Position numbers and translations under genes: made by a program. A stretch of DNA of 64,000 nucleotides from Pleurodeles waltl (Eukaryota > Chordata > Amphibia > Caudata > Salamandridae): positions 348,820,339-348,884,338 of the forward strand of contig NC_090451.1 in NCBI RefSeq assembly GCF_031143425.1, written 5' to 3'. A model generated the notes under the pieces. It worked only from the letters and a program-made list of their open reading frames with translations, searched no databases and was not told where the DNA came from. Positions 34,600-45,260 of the stretch are shown here, in pieces. The first letter of the stretch is position 1, and each line of letters opens with the position of its first letter.

Positions 34600-37500
34600 T
34601 CATGCAGTTTAAAAATGTGTTGGTGGAGATACTACACTTACTTGTGGGCATGTAGAGAGGCTGGGGTGGAAAATCTCAGGGTTTTTCATGTGGCATATCT
34701 GCATAAGTTTAATAAGTTATTACAAGAGAAACGTTAAACAGTTTAAAGAACATTTGAGAGTTTTGGGGGAGGGGAGAGCAAATGTTTTGAGGAACGGAAT
34801 AAAGTAAACAATTTTGGAGGTACAAAGTTTGGGCACAGGGATTTGAGTGGAGAGAGTGGTGATTGGACGGTTGCCTTTTGTGGGTTTTGAAGGGCTACTT
34901 ATGGAAGGGGGAGATAGCTTGGACAGTTATTGAAATGTACAGTGAGGTTTGGATAAGATTAGGTTGTAAGGTGTTAGAGCCAAGGTTTTGATTTAATGAA
35001 AGACCACATGTCTCATTAAAGCGGCCTTTTGCACATGGATACTGCTTTGTCACTCTTGGATGTGCCATCCCGCCCGAGTCTGTGTGCTTGCAGTGCTTGA
35101 CTCCTCGCTGCTCTTCAGGGTGGGTGTTTCCACTGAAAAACATTCAAAGTTGTTAGTTGCTGCTGTCGCTGTAGCTTTGGTGCCAATTTTAATCTTGGCA
35201 AGAGAGGTGGTAGCCTCCCTACACAAAGGTAAGCTACACCTACTTATAAATAAATTGGGCATGTACATTTAAAACATAGCATGTATGTCATGGACTCTGT
35301 TATGCTTTGAGATATTATGCACAAAATTACTTTTATGCATAAAACAAACAGCTGACATAATCCCGATCAGACATGTCCTTCTTGCACTTATATTGACAGA
35401 AAAATACACTACTCTTCCCACAGTTGGCTGTATATGCTGTAGCCCTCTCACGCTGTCAGGATATTACACATAAACATCTCCTACTTTAACCAGGCTCTCA
35501 TTGAAATACTTTCAGGAAGCCTCTCAGTTTCTTGTTGTCGAGTCAATATGAACTGAGAAGCCATTTCATTTGAAAAAATACTGTGAAGAGATATTGCTTT
35601 CTTAATACCAAATCTGAGCATCATGAAATACACACTGGCACATCATTTAAAACCTTTCACTTAAACATGTAGGAATTAATTTATTTCCTATTACATGCAT
35701 GCGTGCTGGATTGATACATTGCCGCAATCAGTTGTTTTTATCTGCGCTCGATATGGTCTGGGTTGACAGCACAGCCAGATAATTATGTGAGCATCACCAG
35801 GAGAGGGGCTTTTGCTCCGCCCACGTTAAGAGCTAGGAGTATCTATTTTGATTGGGAAGAAGTTGTGTGCTTCCACAAAAATGTGCTTGTCCTTCACACA
35901 GGTGTGGCTATTTTGTTTATGTATCTACCTGCCTGAGCTTCCCATTTCAGGGGCACATACATGCCATTGCAATGGAATTATAGTATCTTAGATAACTAGA
36001 TGATTAATGGCATTTCTCTCAGGTAGCAGCACAGATAAGAGGAGGATAGTCAACGCACATGGATTTTTAGGTCTGTCCTGGCAGTGCATTCACAAGCCAT
36101 AGCTCTTGGCATTGCTGATGCTTGCTTTTTTCTGGGTGTGGAAGAACCATCCTTAATTTTTCCAGCCTCAATTTCGGATGGAAAATTACGTGAGGCTTGG
36201 GTTCATTCTCCTACAGTGCTCCTGTCTTCTCACACCTACGCCACCCACCAACCTCCCTCACCTCCTTTTCTACCAACAGGAGCCTGCATAGAATTGTGCA
36301 CTCTACAAATATTTATTATTATTATTATAACAACAATAAAATCATCATCAAATAAATAGGGGCCTCATAAAACACAATGCGTGGCTTGGAGCATGCACTA
36401 AGTTCACTCGGCTTCTGACTCTCACCTAACTTGGTCTATTCTCGGACTAGAAATTGACCCAGAGAGCAAAAGAAAAAGATTTGTACCTAATGTACAGTTA
36501 AATATTAAGACACTATTTTACACATTGTCACAGAAGAGAAGTACCAGCACAAATCAAACTATTACAGCAGTCACCCGTGACTTTTTCCTGAAATAGCTGA
36601 GCTTCGCATAATCAATGGAAAGGCCAAAGTGTAAATGAAAAGGGGCTCACGCTGTTTAAGAAATTCCTTTTTAGAGCAATTCATTAAGTTCATAATCTGA
36701 CTGAGTCGAAATCCTTCATGTGACCAGTAATTCCTTCTCTTGTGCCAAGTGGGACACTTCTCGAGGTGTTCTTTTATCCTCTGCGTTTCCAAGGGTCTTA
36801 CTGTAAACCTTGCACATTGAATATTACCACAACCATACACTGTTTTTATTTGTCTTTAATTATTTTCTTATTTAGAGTTGTGGTAAAGCGACGAATGTCT
36901 CATTCCAGTTACTTTTGGAGCGCTAGGTAAGTTACAGAATAGGGCATATACAGTCTAATAGCTCAGAGAAGCACTCTGGCCTGCTTTTCTTCAGAGGCGT
37001 TGGGTTTGGTAAAGACACCCTGAAACATCTCAATGCTCAGTTTTTTTTGTATTAGGTATTTAGGTTCTGCCCTGAGGCTTGGCTTCGTTTAGATGAGTGC
37101 CACGGTGTCCCTAGACTCCCGGAGGCCTGCCTTCATGTTTCTTCACCCTCAAGGCTTGTTAGGAGATGAGGTTTTTCACGGCTGGCCACCGATTTCTGTT
37201 GGGGGGGGAAGAGGGTGTCAATCTCTGTAGGTTTCCTGTACATTCCAGTAAGTCTTGTGCATGATACAAAGAACTTTTACATGTATTCTTACATCTACTG
37301 AGAGTGAGTGGAGTGCTGGGCCTGGTGGCTCAATGGCGTCAATCACTCCAAGGATCTGTGTTTGCCCTTATGGTCAAAAGTGGAAATGTTGGTGGGTCCA
37401 CTCATCCTTTCATTCTTCTGAGGTTGATAAAATAAGGACAATTAACTTGAGTAACAATAAATATCTGTACTTCAACACCAAGATGTCAATGTGTCCTTTA

Positions 37501-37949
37501 TAGTTTTAATAGAACTGCAGCGTGGTTGCCTGCTGGTGTACCAGTCAATATTGTTCCCCTGGCTTTAGCTGGACTTTCTTTGCATCTCTTCTCTGCCACA
37601 TTTGTCCCACAGGAGTGCAGTTGATATCCATGGGCCAGGGCAAGACTGGCTGTAGCGGGCATCGGGTGTTTCCCTGGGAGGCTGGAAGGATGGGGGCTGG
37701 TTTTGCAGCGGTGGGGGTCGGTTTTGTTACTGCGAGCTGGTTTTGCAGCAGTGCCCCCATAACAAAAGTAGCAGTGCTTAGCACTTGCACGATCCCCACC
37801 CCTCCCGGACCGGGGGCCTGATCTGACAAAATGGCCAGAGCTGCTTTGAGCTCCCAGTCTGGCCTAGTCAAGGGACTCTGGTTAAGGCATCACCATACTG
37901 CTGTAGGAAATTTCATGAGAACTACTGGACATTGACACCCTACCATGGG
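34600..37949. other. No gene; simple repeat near 36308
   Basis: This may start with the tail of the YR element. An (ATT)n tract at about 36308-36340 follows CTCTACAAATATT, the kind of end seen on some vertebrate SINE/LINE copies. A short minus-strand ORF at 36571-36840 shows no domain. Nothing else can be supported. Confidence 0.4.
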
Positions 37950-37961
37950 AATTCTGTAAAG
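37950..37961. repeat. 12 bp target-site duplication, left copy, of the PLE block
   Basis: AATTCTGTAAAG here is repeated at 54383-54394. One further base at either side could belong to element or target. Confidence 0.9.
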
Positions 37962-40754
37962 TCAATTTCAAAAAAGGAGGGGCAGAACGGGAGATTTGGA
38001 GAAAAAACGAATATCTCCTGGTCCAGTGTGTGTTTCTCCCAATTATATACTCCACAAAGTTTACACACAGTTCCAAAATCAGAGAAAAAAAGAGATCGAG
38101 GGTTATAGTGGTAAGGACAGGTTTCCAGAGACAAAAAAAGGGGGGGGAAGCAATATGCTTGAAGCAAGAGCCCTCACTCACCGTCCGGTGACATGCTTCA
38201 TCATAGGGCTATGCTCCTCGTCAGGCCGGCACTGCAATGCCTGACGGGCCCCACAAAGGGGCTCTTTGCCGGAGATCTTTTAGGCAGTTGGTGTAGAGCC
38301 GGTCAGATGAAAAAAAGAAAGAGGATTGGTATGGAAGAGATTAAAAATGACTAGGGGTAAAAAATGTATTTATTCAGATATTTAAACCCCTGGCATAGTT
38401 AAAAACATCGTTTTAGGGATATAGTAAGTTAATGTATACAATCCCTCGAAATTATAACAATTTTCACTAGAAATTCAAGTAAAAAAAGGGTACAAAAAAG
38501 AGTATACAGAATCACTGTGATACTCAATCAAGGGGTCAACATGTTTCTCGCTATATTGAGTTGAAATTTGATCTCATGCGATTCATCAGGACCTATTTAC
38601 GTACCTAATCCTTTATGAAAACTGCTTTGTGCATTAATTTATTCAAAACCTAAAAGGTAAAACAAAGAAAACCAACGTCAAAGGATAACCTATTCAGCAA
38701 CAGTTATCTTAATCACCGTACCTGATGGGTTGTTACATAACCTCGTGAAAGCGCCCCAAATGTGCCTTAGTGAATACACACAAAAACATCTAGAGTGCTG
38801 ATAGAAAACTTAAATTTTGCTCACCCTCCAAGTATTACTGGTGGGCTCCCTCAGGGAGGTGGCAGGCTCTAAATTCCATTATGAACTGAATATATGCATA
38901 CACAAAGAGAAAAAGAACAGTTTAAAAAAACCGTATGATACTTGATAGGATTATTACCTCATCATAGACATGTCACTCATTGCCTCTCATGCAAAAAATA
39001 TATATAGTGGGTGAATTGTATTCAAACCGCTAGAAAAAATACAAGATAGAGAAAACGCACGATTGTAAAACCGAGGGTAGTTACAATTAATATTCAGTGA
39101 AGGAAAGTTCTTAAGTACACGGTAACCTCTAGTTGAAAAAACAAAAAACAATAAACTGCAAAAGCAGTATCGGTCAGTCGCCGTCATATCACTTAATTAG
39201 TGAAACCAAATGCTAATGGATTCGGAGTAAGAAAGAATAGGAGAGACGTTTACAGTCTTATCCCTCTTGTGTGTATAATTTCACACAGGTAGTCGGTAGA
39301 TAGCCCCACTGAGAGGAAAAACCTGTTGGGCGGGGGCGTATCAAATCAGGAACGCGTCCCGCCCGTGTCTGCGAAGGCGCGGAGCTCGCGTGTGCCGGCT
39401 AGTGCCCGAACACTAAATAATGCGGCTTAGTACACAATTATGAAGCTCAAGACAGAGGTATCTAAGCGTGTGTCAATAACGGCGATCGTAAAACGCCGAA
39501 ACAGCACTTACTTGATATCGAACCACAAAAGTTGGTTCACCTGTGAGCCGTCTCCTTCCCCGGAACACAAAGTAGCGTTAGAATGGGGTTCTTTTAAATG
39601 CCCTGGGATAATGAAGAGTGAAAGGGGACTGTAAGCCTCGACAGGATCAAAGACAAAGACAAACACAAAAGAAGGACTAAAACCAAGTCGGCCATATATA
39701 AGAGGGAAATGTCCTAGGATCTAGAAGACTAGGAAAAGATGGAGTCATCTCGGTGTCATAATTGATGCAAAGGATTGCCAACTATACAAAATAAAGTACG
39801 CTCACCGCGCGTACGACATGAATTATGCAAAAGTTACCAAAGTAAAAAAATTATTTATAGAAAAATCATATGGAAAGTGATTCACATAATAATGCAAAAG
39901 GTTCATCGGTGGTCTGAAGGGACCCGACGTTCAACGGGTAAAACAAGCCCACGGGATTTCATCGTTGAGCCCATTCTCATGGGTCCTTAGCCTAAAGACC
40001 CATCGTTGTTCTTTTTCAAAGAGTCTTCTTGTACAATCATTGTTGTCTTTAATAGTCTCCAATATTAGCCATCTGATGTTGTCTGCAGTATGTTGTTTTT
40101 CCAAATAGTGATTTGTTAATTTTGTTGCAGACCTCTTACACCTGATAGTGCTACGGTGTTCATTGATGCGTGTTTTCACCATTCTTGTTGTCATTCCTAT
40201 GTACCTCAAGTCACAAGGACAAGTGATCATATAGACACAGTTTTTTGTGCGACAATTGGTGTGTGTTTTCAATTGCCATTTCCTGGGTTCACCGAGATCT
40301 ACTTCATAGGTGCTTTTAGTCATTGAGCATACGTTACAACACCCACATGGGTGATGGCCTTTGACTTTCAACCACTGATCTTGGTGGACATCATCCGTGG
40401 TTTTATGTACAGGTCTGGTGTGAACCACCATATCTTTTATGTTGTGGGTCCTCTTAAAGGCAAACAGAGGGCAGTCCAAGGACTCTCCTGCACTGTTGAG
40501 GATAGGCCACTGTCTCCGGATGATCTTCTTAATCTGATTACTCAAAGGCGTGTAGGTAGTCACACAAGTAAGTCTAGATTGAGAAGTGCGGATATTGTTA
40601 GTCAGAAGAGTCTCTCTTGGAATATTGCTGGCTCTTTTCTTTGCTTGTCTCACGCATCTAGCAGGATAATTACGAGCACCCAGTTTACTGCAGAGAGTTT
40701 TTGCTTGAAGATGAAAGTCGTCTGTATCTGAACAGTTTCGTCGTATCCTTAGGA
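37962..40754 (-). repeat. Left arm of a 2.8 kb inverted repeat
   Basis: This arm is the reverse complement of 41471-44263, with a 716 bp spacer (40755-41470) that is itself inverted ORF2 sequence. The arms look nearly identical. In single-stranded DNA or RNA they could form a very long hairpin. Confidence 0.9.
38534..38593 (-). ncRNA. Hammerhead ribozyme in the inverted PLE segment
   Basis: This is the reverse-complement copy of the ribozyme described at 43632-43691, with the same core (CTGATGA, GAAA) and stems. Confidence 0.8.
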
Positions 40755-41470
40755 ATTGTCCAAAAGGAAGATTGTCCCTTAATGATTTAGGGTGATGGCT
40801 ATTGTAGAGTAATAAACTGTTTCTATCTGTGGGTTTTTGGTATACAGAGGAATGCAAATAACCATCTCTGAGTGTTATCCGTAAATCAAGAAAAGCCACC
40901 TCTTGATCCGAAATGTTAGCACTGAAACGGAGATTGGTGTCAAGGGTGTTAACCCAATTTGTGAAATCTAATGCCAATTCATAACTACCCTTCCAAATGA
41001 CTAGAATGTCGTCAATGTAGCGACGCCATAGTCTTATGTTGTTGAAAAATGGTTGCTCAGGAATTAGGATGTGGCGTTGTTCAAATGCAAACATGTACAG
41101 GCATGCCAGGCTTGGTGCGAAGGTGCTTCCCATGGAAGTACCTTGTATCTGGTGGAAGAGACGTTTCTCGAACTGGAAAAAATTCTCTTTCAGTGCCACA
41201 CTTGCGCATTGCATGATGAAACTGACTGGCGTGTTATGGGTCCACGTTTCTGCCATCAGCAAGTCTTCTACTGCTGTTAAGGTTGCTTCTTGTGGAATAT
41301 TAGTGTAAAGGGCTTCCACATCCAAGCATATCAGTATATCTGTGGGACCTGCATTGTTAACATCATTAAGTAAGATCAAGGTGTCTTTAGTATCTCTAAG
41401 GAAGGTAGGTGTGTTATGAACCATGGGTTGTAAAAAGAAATCACAAAATTTTGATAAAGGTTCTAAAAGA
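39931..41470 (-). pseudogene. PLE ORF2, 5'-truncated copy in the inverted segment
   Basis: The frame is open from the inversion junction (41470) to the stop at 39931, about 513 codons, and equals the C-terminal two thirds of full ORF2: most of the RT palm including YIDD, the linker and the GIY-YIG endonuclease. The RT start (fingers, KGGAIVV motif) is missing. An internal ATG at 41424 exists but is not the natural start. Confidence 0.9.
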
Positions 41471-42294
41471 TCCTAAGGATACGACGAAACTGTTCAGATA
41501 CAGACGACTTTCATCTTCAAGCAAAAACTCTCTGCAGTAAACTGGGTGCTCGTAATTATCCTGCTAGATGTGTGAGACAAGCAAAGAAAAGAGCCAGCAA
41601 TATTCCAAGAGAGACTCTTCTGACTAACAATATCCGCACTTCTCAATCTAGACTTACTTGTGTGACTACCTACACGCCTTTGAGTAATCAGATTAAGAAG
41701 ATCATCCGGAGACAGTGGCCTATCCTCAACAGTGCAGGAGAGTCCTTGGACTGCCCTCTGTTTGCCTTTAAGAGGACCCACAACATAAAAGATATGGTGG
41801 TTCACACCAGACCTGTACATAAAACCACGGATGATGTCCACCAAGATCAGTGGTTGAAAGTCAAAGGCCATCACCCATGTGGGTGTTGTAACGTATGCTC
41901 AATGACTAAAAGCACCTATGAAGTAGATCTCGGTGAACCCAGGAAATGGCAATTGAAAACACACACCAATTGTCGCACAAAAAACTGTGTCTATATGATC
42001 ACTTGTCCTTGTGACTTGAGGTACATAGGAATGACAACAAGAATGGTGAAAACACGCATCAATGAACACCGTAGCACTATCAGGTGTAAGAGGTCTGCAA
42101 CAAAATTAACAAATCACTATTTGGAAAAACAACATACTGCAGACAACATCAGATGGCTAATATTGGAGACTATTAAAGACAACAATGATTGTACAAGAAG
42201 ACTCTTTGAAAAAGAACAACGATGGGTCTTTAGGCTAAGGACCCATGAGAATGGGCTCAACGATGAAATCCCGTGGGCTTGTTTTACCCGTTGA
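41471..42294 (+). pseudogene. PLE ORF2, 3' fragment at the start of the tandem array
   Basis: The direct array begins inside ORF2 (equivalent to 46647). What remains codes for about 273 residues: the region after the RT, the Cys-rich linker (CGCCNVC, NCRTKNC) and the GIY-YIG endonuclease. It differs from the full copy by T for C at 41571. Confidence 0.9.
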
Positions 42295-43631
42295 ACGTCG
42301 GGTCCCTTCAGACCACCGATGAACCTTTTGCATTATTATGTGAATCACTTTCCATATGATTTTTCTATAAATAATTTTTTTACTTTGGTAACTTTTGCAT
42401 AATTCATGTCGTACGCGCGGTGAGCGTACTTTATTTTGTATAGTTGGCAATCCTTTGCATCAATTATGACACCGAGATGACTCCATCTTTTCCTAGTCTT
42501 CTAGATCCTAGGACATTTCCCTCTTATATATGGCCGACTTGGTTTTAGTCCTTCTTTTGTGTTTGTCTTTGTCTTTGATCCTGTCGAGGCTTACAGTCCC
42601 CTTTCACTCTTCATTATCCCAGGGCATTTAAAAGAACCCCATTCTAACGCTACTTTGTGTTCCGGGGAAGGAGACGGCTCACAGGTGAACCAACTTTTGT
42701 GGTTCGATATCAAGTAAGTGCTGTTTCGGCGTTTTACGATCGCCGTTATTGACACACGCTTAGATACCTCTGTCTTGAGCTTCATAATTGTGTACTAAGC
42801 CGCATTATTTAGTGTTCGGGCACTAGCCGGCACACGCGAGCTCCGCGCCTTCGCAGACACGGGCGGGACGCGTTCCTGATTTGATACGCCCCCGCCCAAC
42901 AGGTTTTTCCTCTCAGTGGGGCTATCTACCGACTACCTGTGTGAAATTATACACACAAGAGGGATAAGACTGTAAACGTCTCTCCTATTCTTTCTTACTC
43001 CGAATCCATTAGCATTTGGTTTCACTAATTAAGTGATATGACGGCGACTGACCGATACTGCTTTTGCAGTTTATTGTTTTTTGTTTTTTCAACTAGAGGT
43101 TACCGTGTACTTAAGAACTTTCCTTCACTGAATATTAATTGTAACTACCCTCGGTTTTACAATCGTGCGTTTTCTCTATCTTGTATTTTTTCTAGCGGTT
43201 TGAATACAATTCACCCACTATATATATTTTTTGCATGAGAGGCAATGAGTGACATGTCTATGATGAGGTAATAATCCTATCAAGTATCATACGGTTTTTT
43301 TAAACTGTTCTTTTTCTCTTTGTGTATGCATATATTCAGTTCATAATGGAATTTAGAGCCTGCCACCTCCCTGAGGGAGCCCACCAGTAATACTTGGAGG
43401 GTGAGCAAAATTTAAGTTTTCTATCAGCACTCTAGATGTTTTTGTGTGTATTCACTAAGGCACATTTGGGGCGCTTTCACGAGGTTATGTAACAACCCAT
43501 CAGGTACGGTGATTAAGATAACTGTTGCTGAATAGGTTATCCTTTGACGTTGGTTTTCTTTGTTTTACCTTTTAGGTTTTGAATAAATTAATGCACAAAG
43601 CAGTTTTCATAAAGGATTAGGTACGTAAATA

Positions 43632-43691
43632 GGTCCTGATGAATCGCATGAGATCAAATTTCAACTCAATATAGCGAGAAACATGTTGACC
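43632..43691 (+). ncRNA. Hammerhead ribozyme of PLE unit (copy 1)
   Basis: Stem I is GGTC (43632-43635) with GACC (43688-43691). The core is CTGATGA (43636-43642). Stem II is TCGC (43644-43647) with GCGA (43674-43677) enclosing a 26-base loop, then GAAA (43678-43681). Stem III is reduced to C/G around AT, within the palindrome ACATGT. The cleavage triplet is GTT, with predicted cut after 43687. Hammerheads with such minimal stem III are known from Penelope-like elements and usually act as dimers, which a tandem RNA supplies. Confidence 0.85.
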
Positions 43692-43995
43692 CCTTGATTG
43701 AGTATCACAGTGATTCTGTATACTCTTTTTTGTACCCTTTTTTTACTTGAATTTCTAGTGAAAATTGTTATAATTTCGAGGGATTGTATACATTAACTTA
43801 CTATATCCCTAAAACGATGTTTTTAACTATGCCAGGGGTTTAAATATCTGAATAAATACATTTTTTACCCCTAGTCATTTTTAATCTCTTCCATACCAAT
43901 CCTCTTTCTTTTTTTCATCTGACCGGCTCTACACCAACTGCCTAAAAGATCTCCGGCAAAGAGCCCCTTTGTGGGGCCCGTCAGGCATTGCAGTG

Positions 43996-44040
43996 CCGGC
44001 CTGACGAGGAGCATAGCCCTATGATGAAGCATGTCACCGG
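43996..44040 (+). ncRNA. Second hammerhead-like motif, possibly degenerate
   Basis: CCGG (43996-43999), CTGACGA (44001-44007), a CATAG/CTATG hairpin, GAAGC (44026-44030), ATGTC and ACCGG (44036-44040) copy the layout of the upstream ribozyme. GAAG replaces the invariant GAAA, and stem II does not abut the core cleanly. The right end of the whole block falls inside this motif (54382 equals 44030). Treat it as a candidate only. Confidence 0.35.
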
Positions 44041-44336
44041 ACGGTGAGTGAGGGCTCTTGCTTCAAGCATATTGCTTCCCCCCCCTTTTTTTGTCTCTGG
44101 AAACCTGTCCTTACCACTATAACCCTCGATCTCTTTTTTTCTCTGATTTTGGAACTGTGTGTAAACTTTGTGGAGTATATAATTGGGAGAAACACACACT
44201 GGACCAGGAGATATTCGTTTTTTCTCCAAATCTCCCGTTCTGCCCCTCCTTTTTTGAAATTGATGATTTAGAGTAGCCTTTGGCTACGGGGCTTTTCATA
44301 TAAGACTAACCTGGTTGACTATACCTGGTAGTAAAT

Positions 44337-45260
44337 ATGTCTGACCTACAAGGGCTCAGCTTTGATGATAGTGTGGTGCAGGAGATCCTGCAGACTCCTT
44401 CCATACTAGGGGACGAGAATAGCGGTCCTTCTAGTGGCACAAGAGAAGATTGGACGAAACTATCGGCCTTGAAAAAAGAGCTCCTTAAGACCGTCTTACA
44501 CGGCACTATCATGACCGAATACCTGAGGGCCAATATTTCACCAAACGGTCTCATTGTTACCAATGTTCCTAGGATTTTCTTACAAGACCTACAATTCAGA
44601 ATAGACTGGTCACAGATATCATGGAAATGCACCCGTGATTGGTTGATCTTGATTATCAATACATCTAAACGCCTAGCAGATTCGATCACGGTACAGATCT
44701 CCATCACTGAGGCAGCCATTAGAACTACAGTTCAACTCGCTCAGTTCAAGTCCCGCTTGGCGGAAATCAATCTGGAACTTAATGAGACCAAGGAATATCT
44801 CACGAGACAGAAGATTAACAAACTACAAAAAGATATTAAACGTTTCAGCAAAGAGAAGATTTATCCTTACACAAAAGACGATTACCATTGTGAGGTCAAT
44901 TCTGAGACCTCAGATGACTCAGAGGCTCCACAACGCAAGATCTCGGTACCTAACTACAGCTCGAGCTCTGATGGTTGGAGTAGTGACGAGGGACAGAGGA
45001 TAAACCACAACCGTTACACCCCTCCTCCGCACTACAATCCTCCTTTTCCATATCAGCAGATTCCTCCTTGGCATCCACAACCTATGCCTATGCCTTTTTT
45101 CCAGCCCCAACCCCAATATAATTTCAACCCTTTTTTAGGAAGAGGCCGGGGCAGAGGCAGAGGCAGAAACAGAAGGAGAGGAAGAAATGTGCACTGGGCA
45201 CAAGAAGAGCCCCAGATGATGACCAGGAGCCGGAGTGTGATAGCACAAAAGAAAAACTAG
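44337..45260 (+). CDS. PLE ORF1, 307 aa, RGG-tailed (unit 1)
   Basis: An intact ORF precedes the RT frame. No named domain is recognised. The N-terminal 60 residues are acidic and polar. Residues about 75-175 are helix-rich (FRIDWSQISWKCTRDWLILI, then a Leu/Lys-rich coiled-coil-like segment around LAEINLELNETKEYL). A Ser/Asp-rich patch follows, then a Pro/Tyr-rich stretch (PPPHYNPPFPYQQIPPWHPQ) and an RG-rich tail near residue 270 (GRGRGRGRNRRRGR). The tail suggests RNA binding, so a nucleocapsid-like role is a reasonable inference. It carries the TTTTTTA heptamer at codons 265-267 and ends at 45260, where the RT frame is already open. Confidence 0.85.
   Translation: MSDLQGLSFDDSVVQEILQTPSILGDENSGPSSGTREDWTKLSALKKELLKTVLHGTIMTEYLRANISPNGLIVTNVPRIFLQDLQFRIDWSQISWKCTRDWLILIINTSKRLADSITVQISITEAAIRTTVQLAQFKSRLAEINLELNETKEYLTRQKINKLQKDIKRFSKEKIYPYTKDDYHCEVNSETSDDSEAPQRKISVPNYSSSSDGWSSDEGQRINHNRYTPPPHYNPPFPYQQIPPWHPQPMPMPFFQPQPQYNFNPFLGRGRGRGRGRNRRRGRNVHWAQEEPQMMTRSRSVIAQKKN
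45131..45137 (+). promoter_or_regulatory. Candidate -1 ribosomal frameshift site (unit 1)
   Basis: TTTTTTA lies in the ORF1 phase required for slippage (CC-T TTT TTA). Slipping back one base enters the ORF2 frame, which opens only after TAA at 45119-45121 and then has no stop until 47470. A GC-rich RG-coding stretch follows; GGGGC near 45148 can pair with GCCCC near 45209. The same heptamer serves in lentiviral gag-pol. Use in this element is inference. Confidence 0.6.

Larger units (their letters stand above)
42295..44336 (+). other. PLE non-coding region between ORF2 and the next ORF1
   Basis: About 2.04 kb between the ORF2 stop and the ORF1 start, repeated at 47471-49512 and partly at 52647-54382. 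It holds a GC-rich patch (CACGCGAGCTCCGCGCC), the hammerhead ribozyme 1.3 kb downstream of ORF2, a CGTCAGG/CCTGACG hairpin and a pyrimidine-rich stretch before ORF1. It would serve as 3' UTR of one unit and 5' UTR of the next. Confidence 0.8.

Noticed and set aside
36571..36840. 89-codon minus-strand frame as a possible host exon
   Set aside because: No domain, no convincing splice-site pair with other exons, and no neighbouring coding sequence.
37520..37949. Short exon-like plus-strand frame near 37522-37821
   Set aside because: Codon pattern and translation show no conserved motif; overlapping antisense frame is equally long.
43996..44040. Calling the second hammerhead-like motif a functional ribozyme
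   Set aside because: GAAG replaces the invariant GAAA and stem II is displaced; kept only as a low-confidence candidate.
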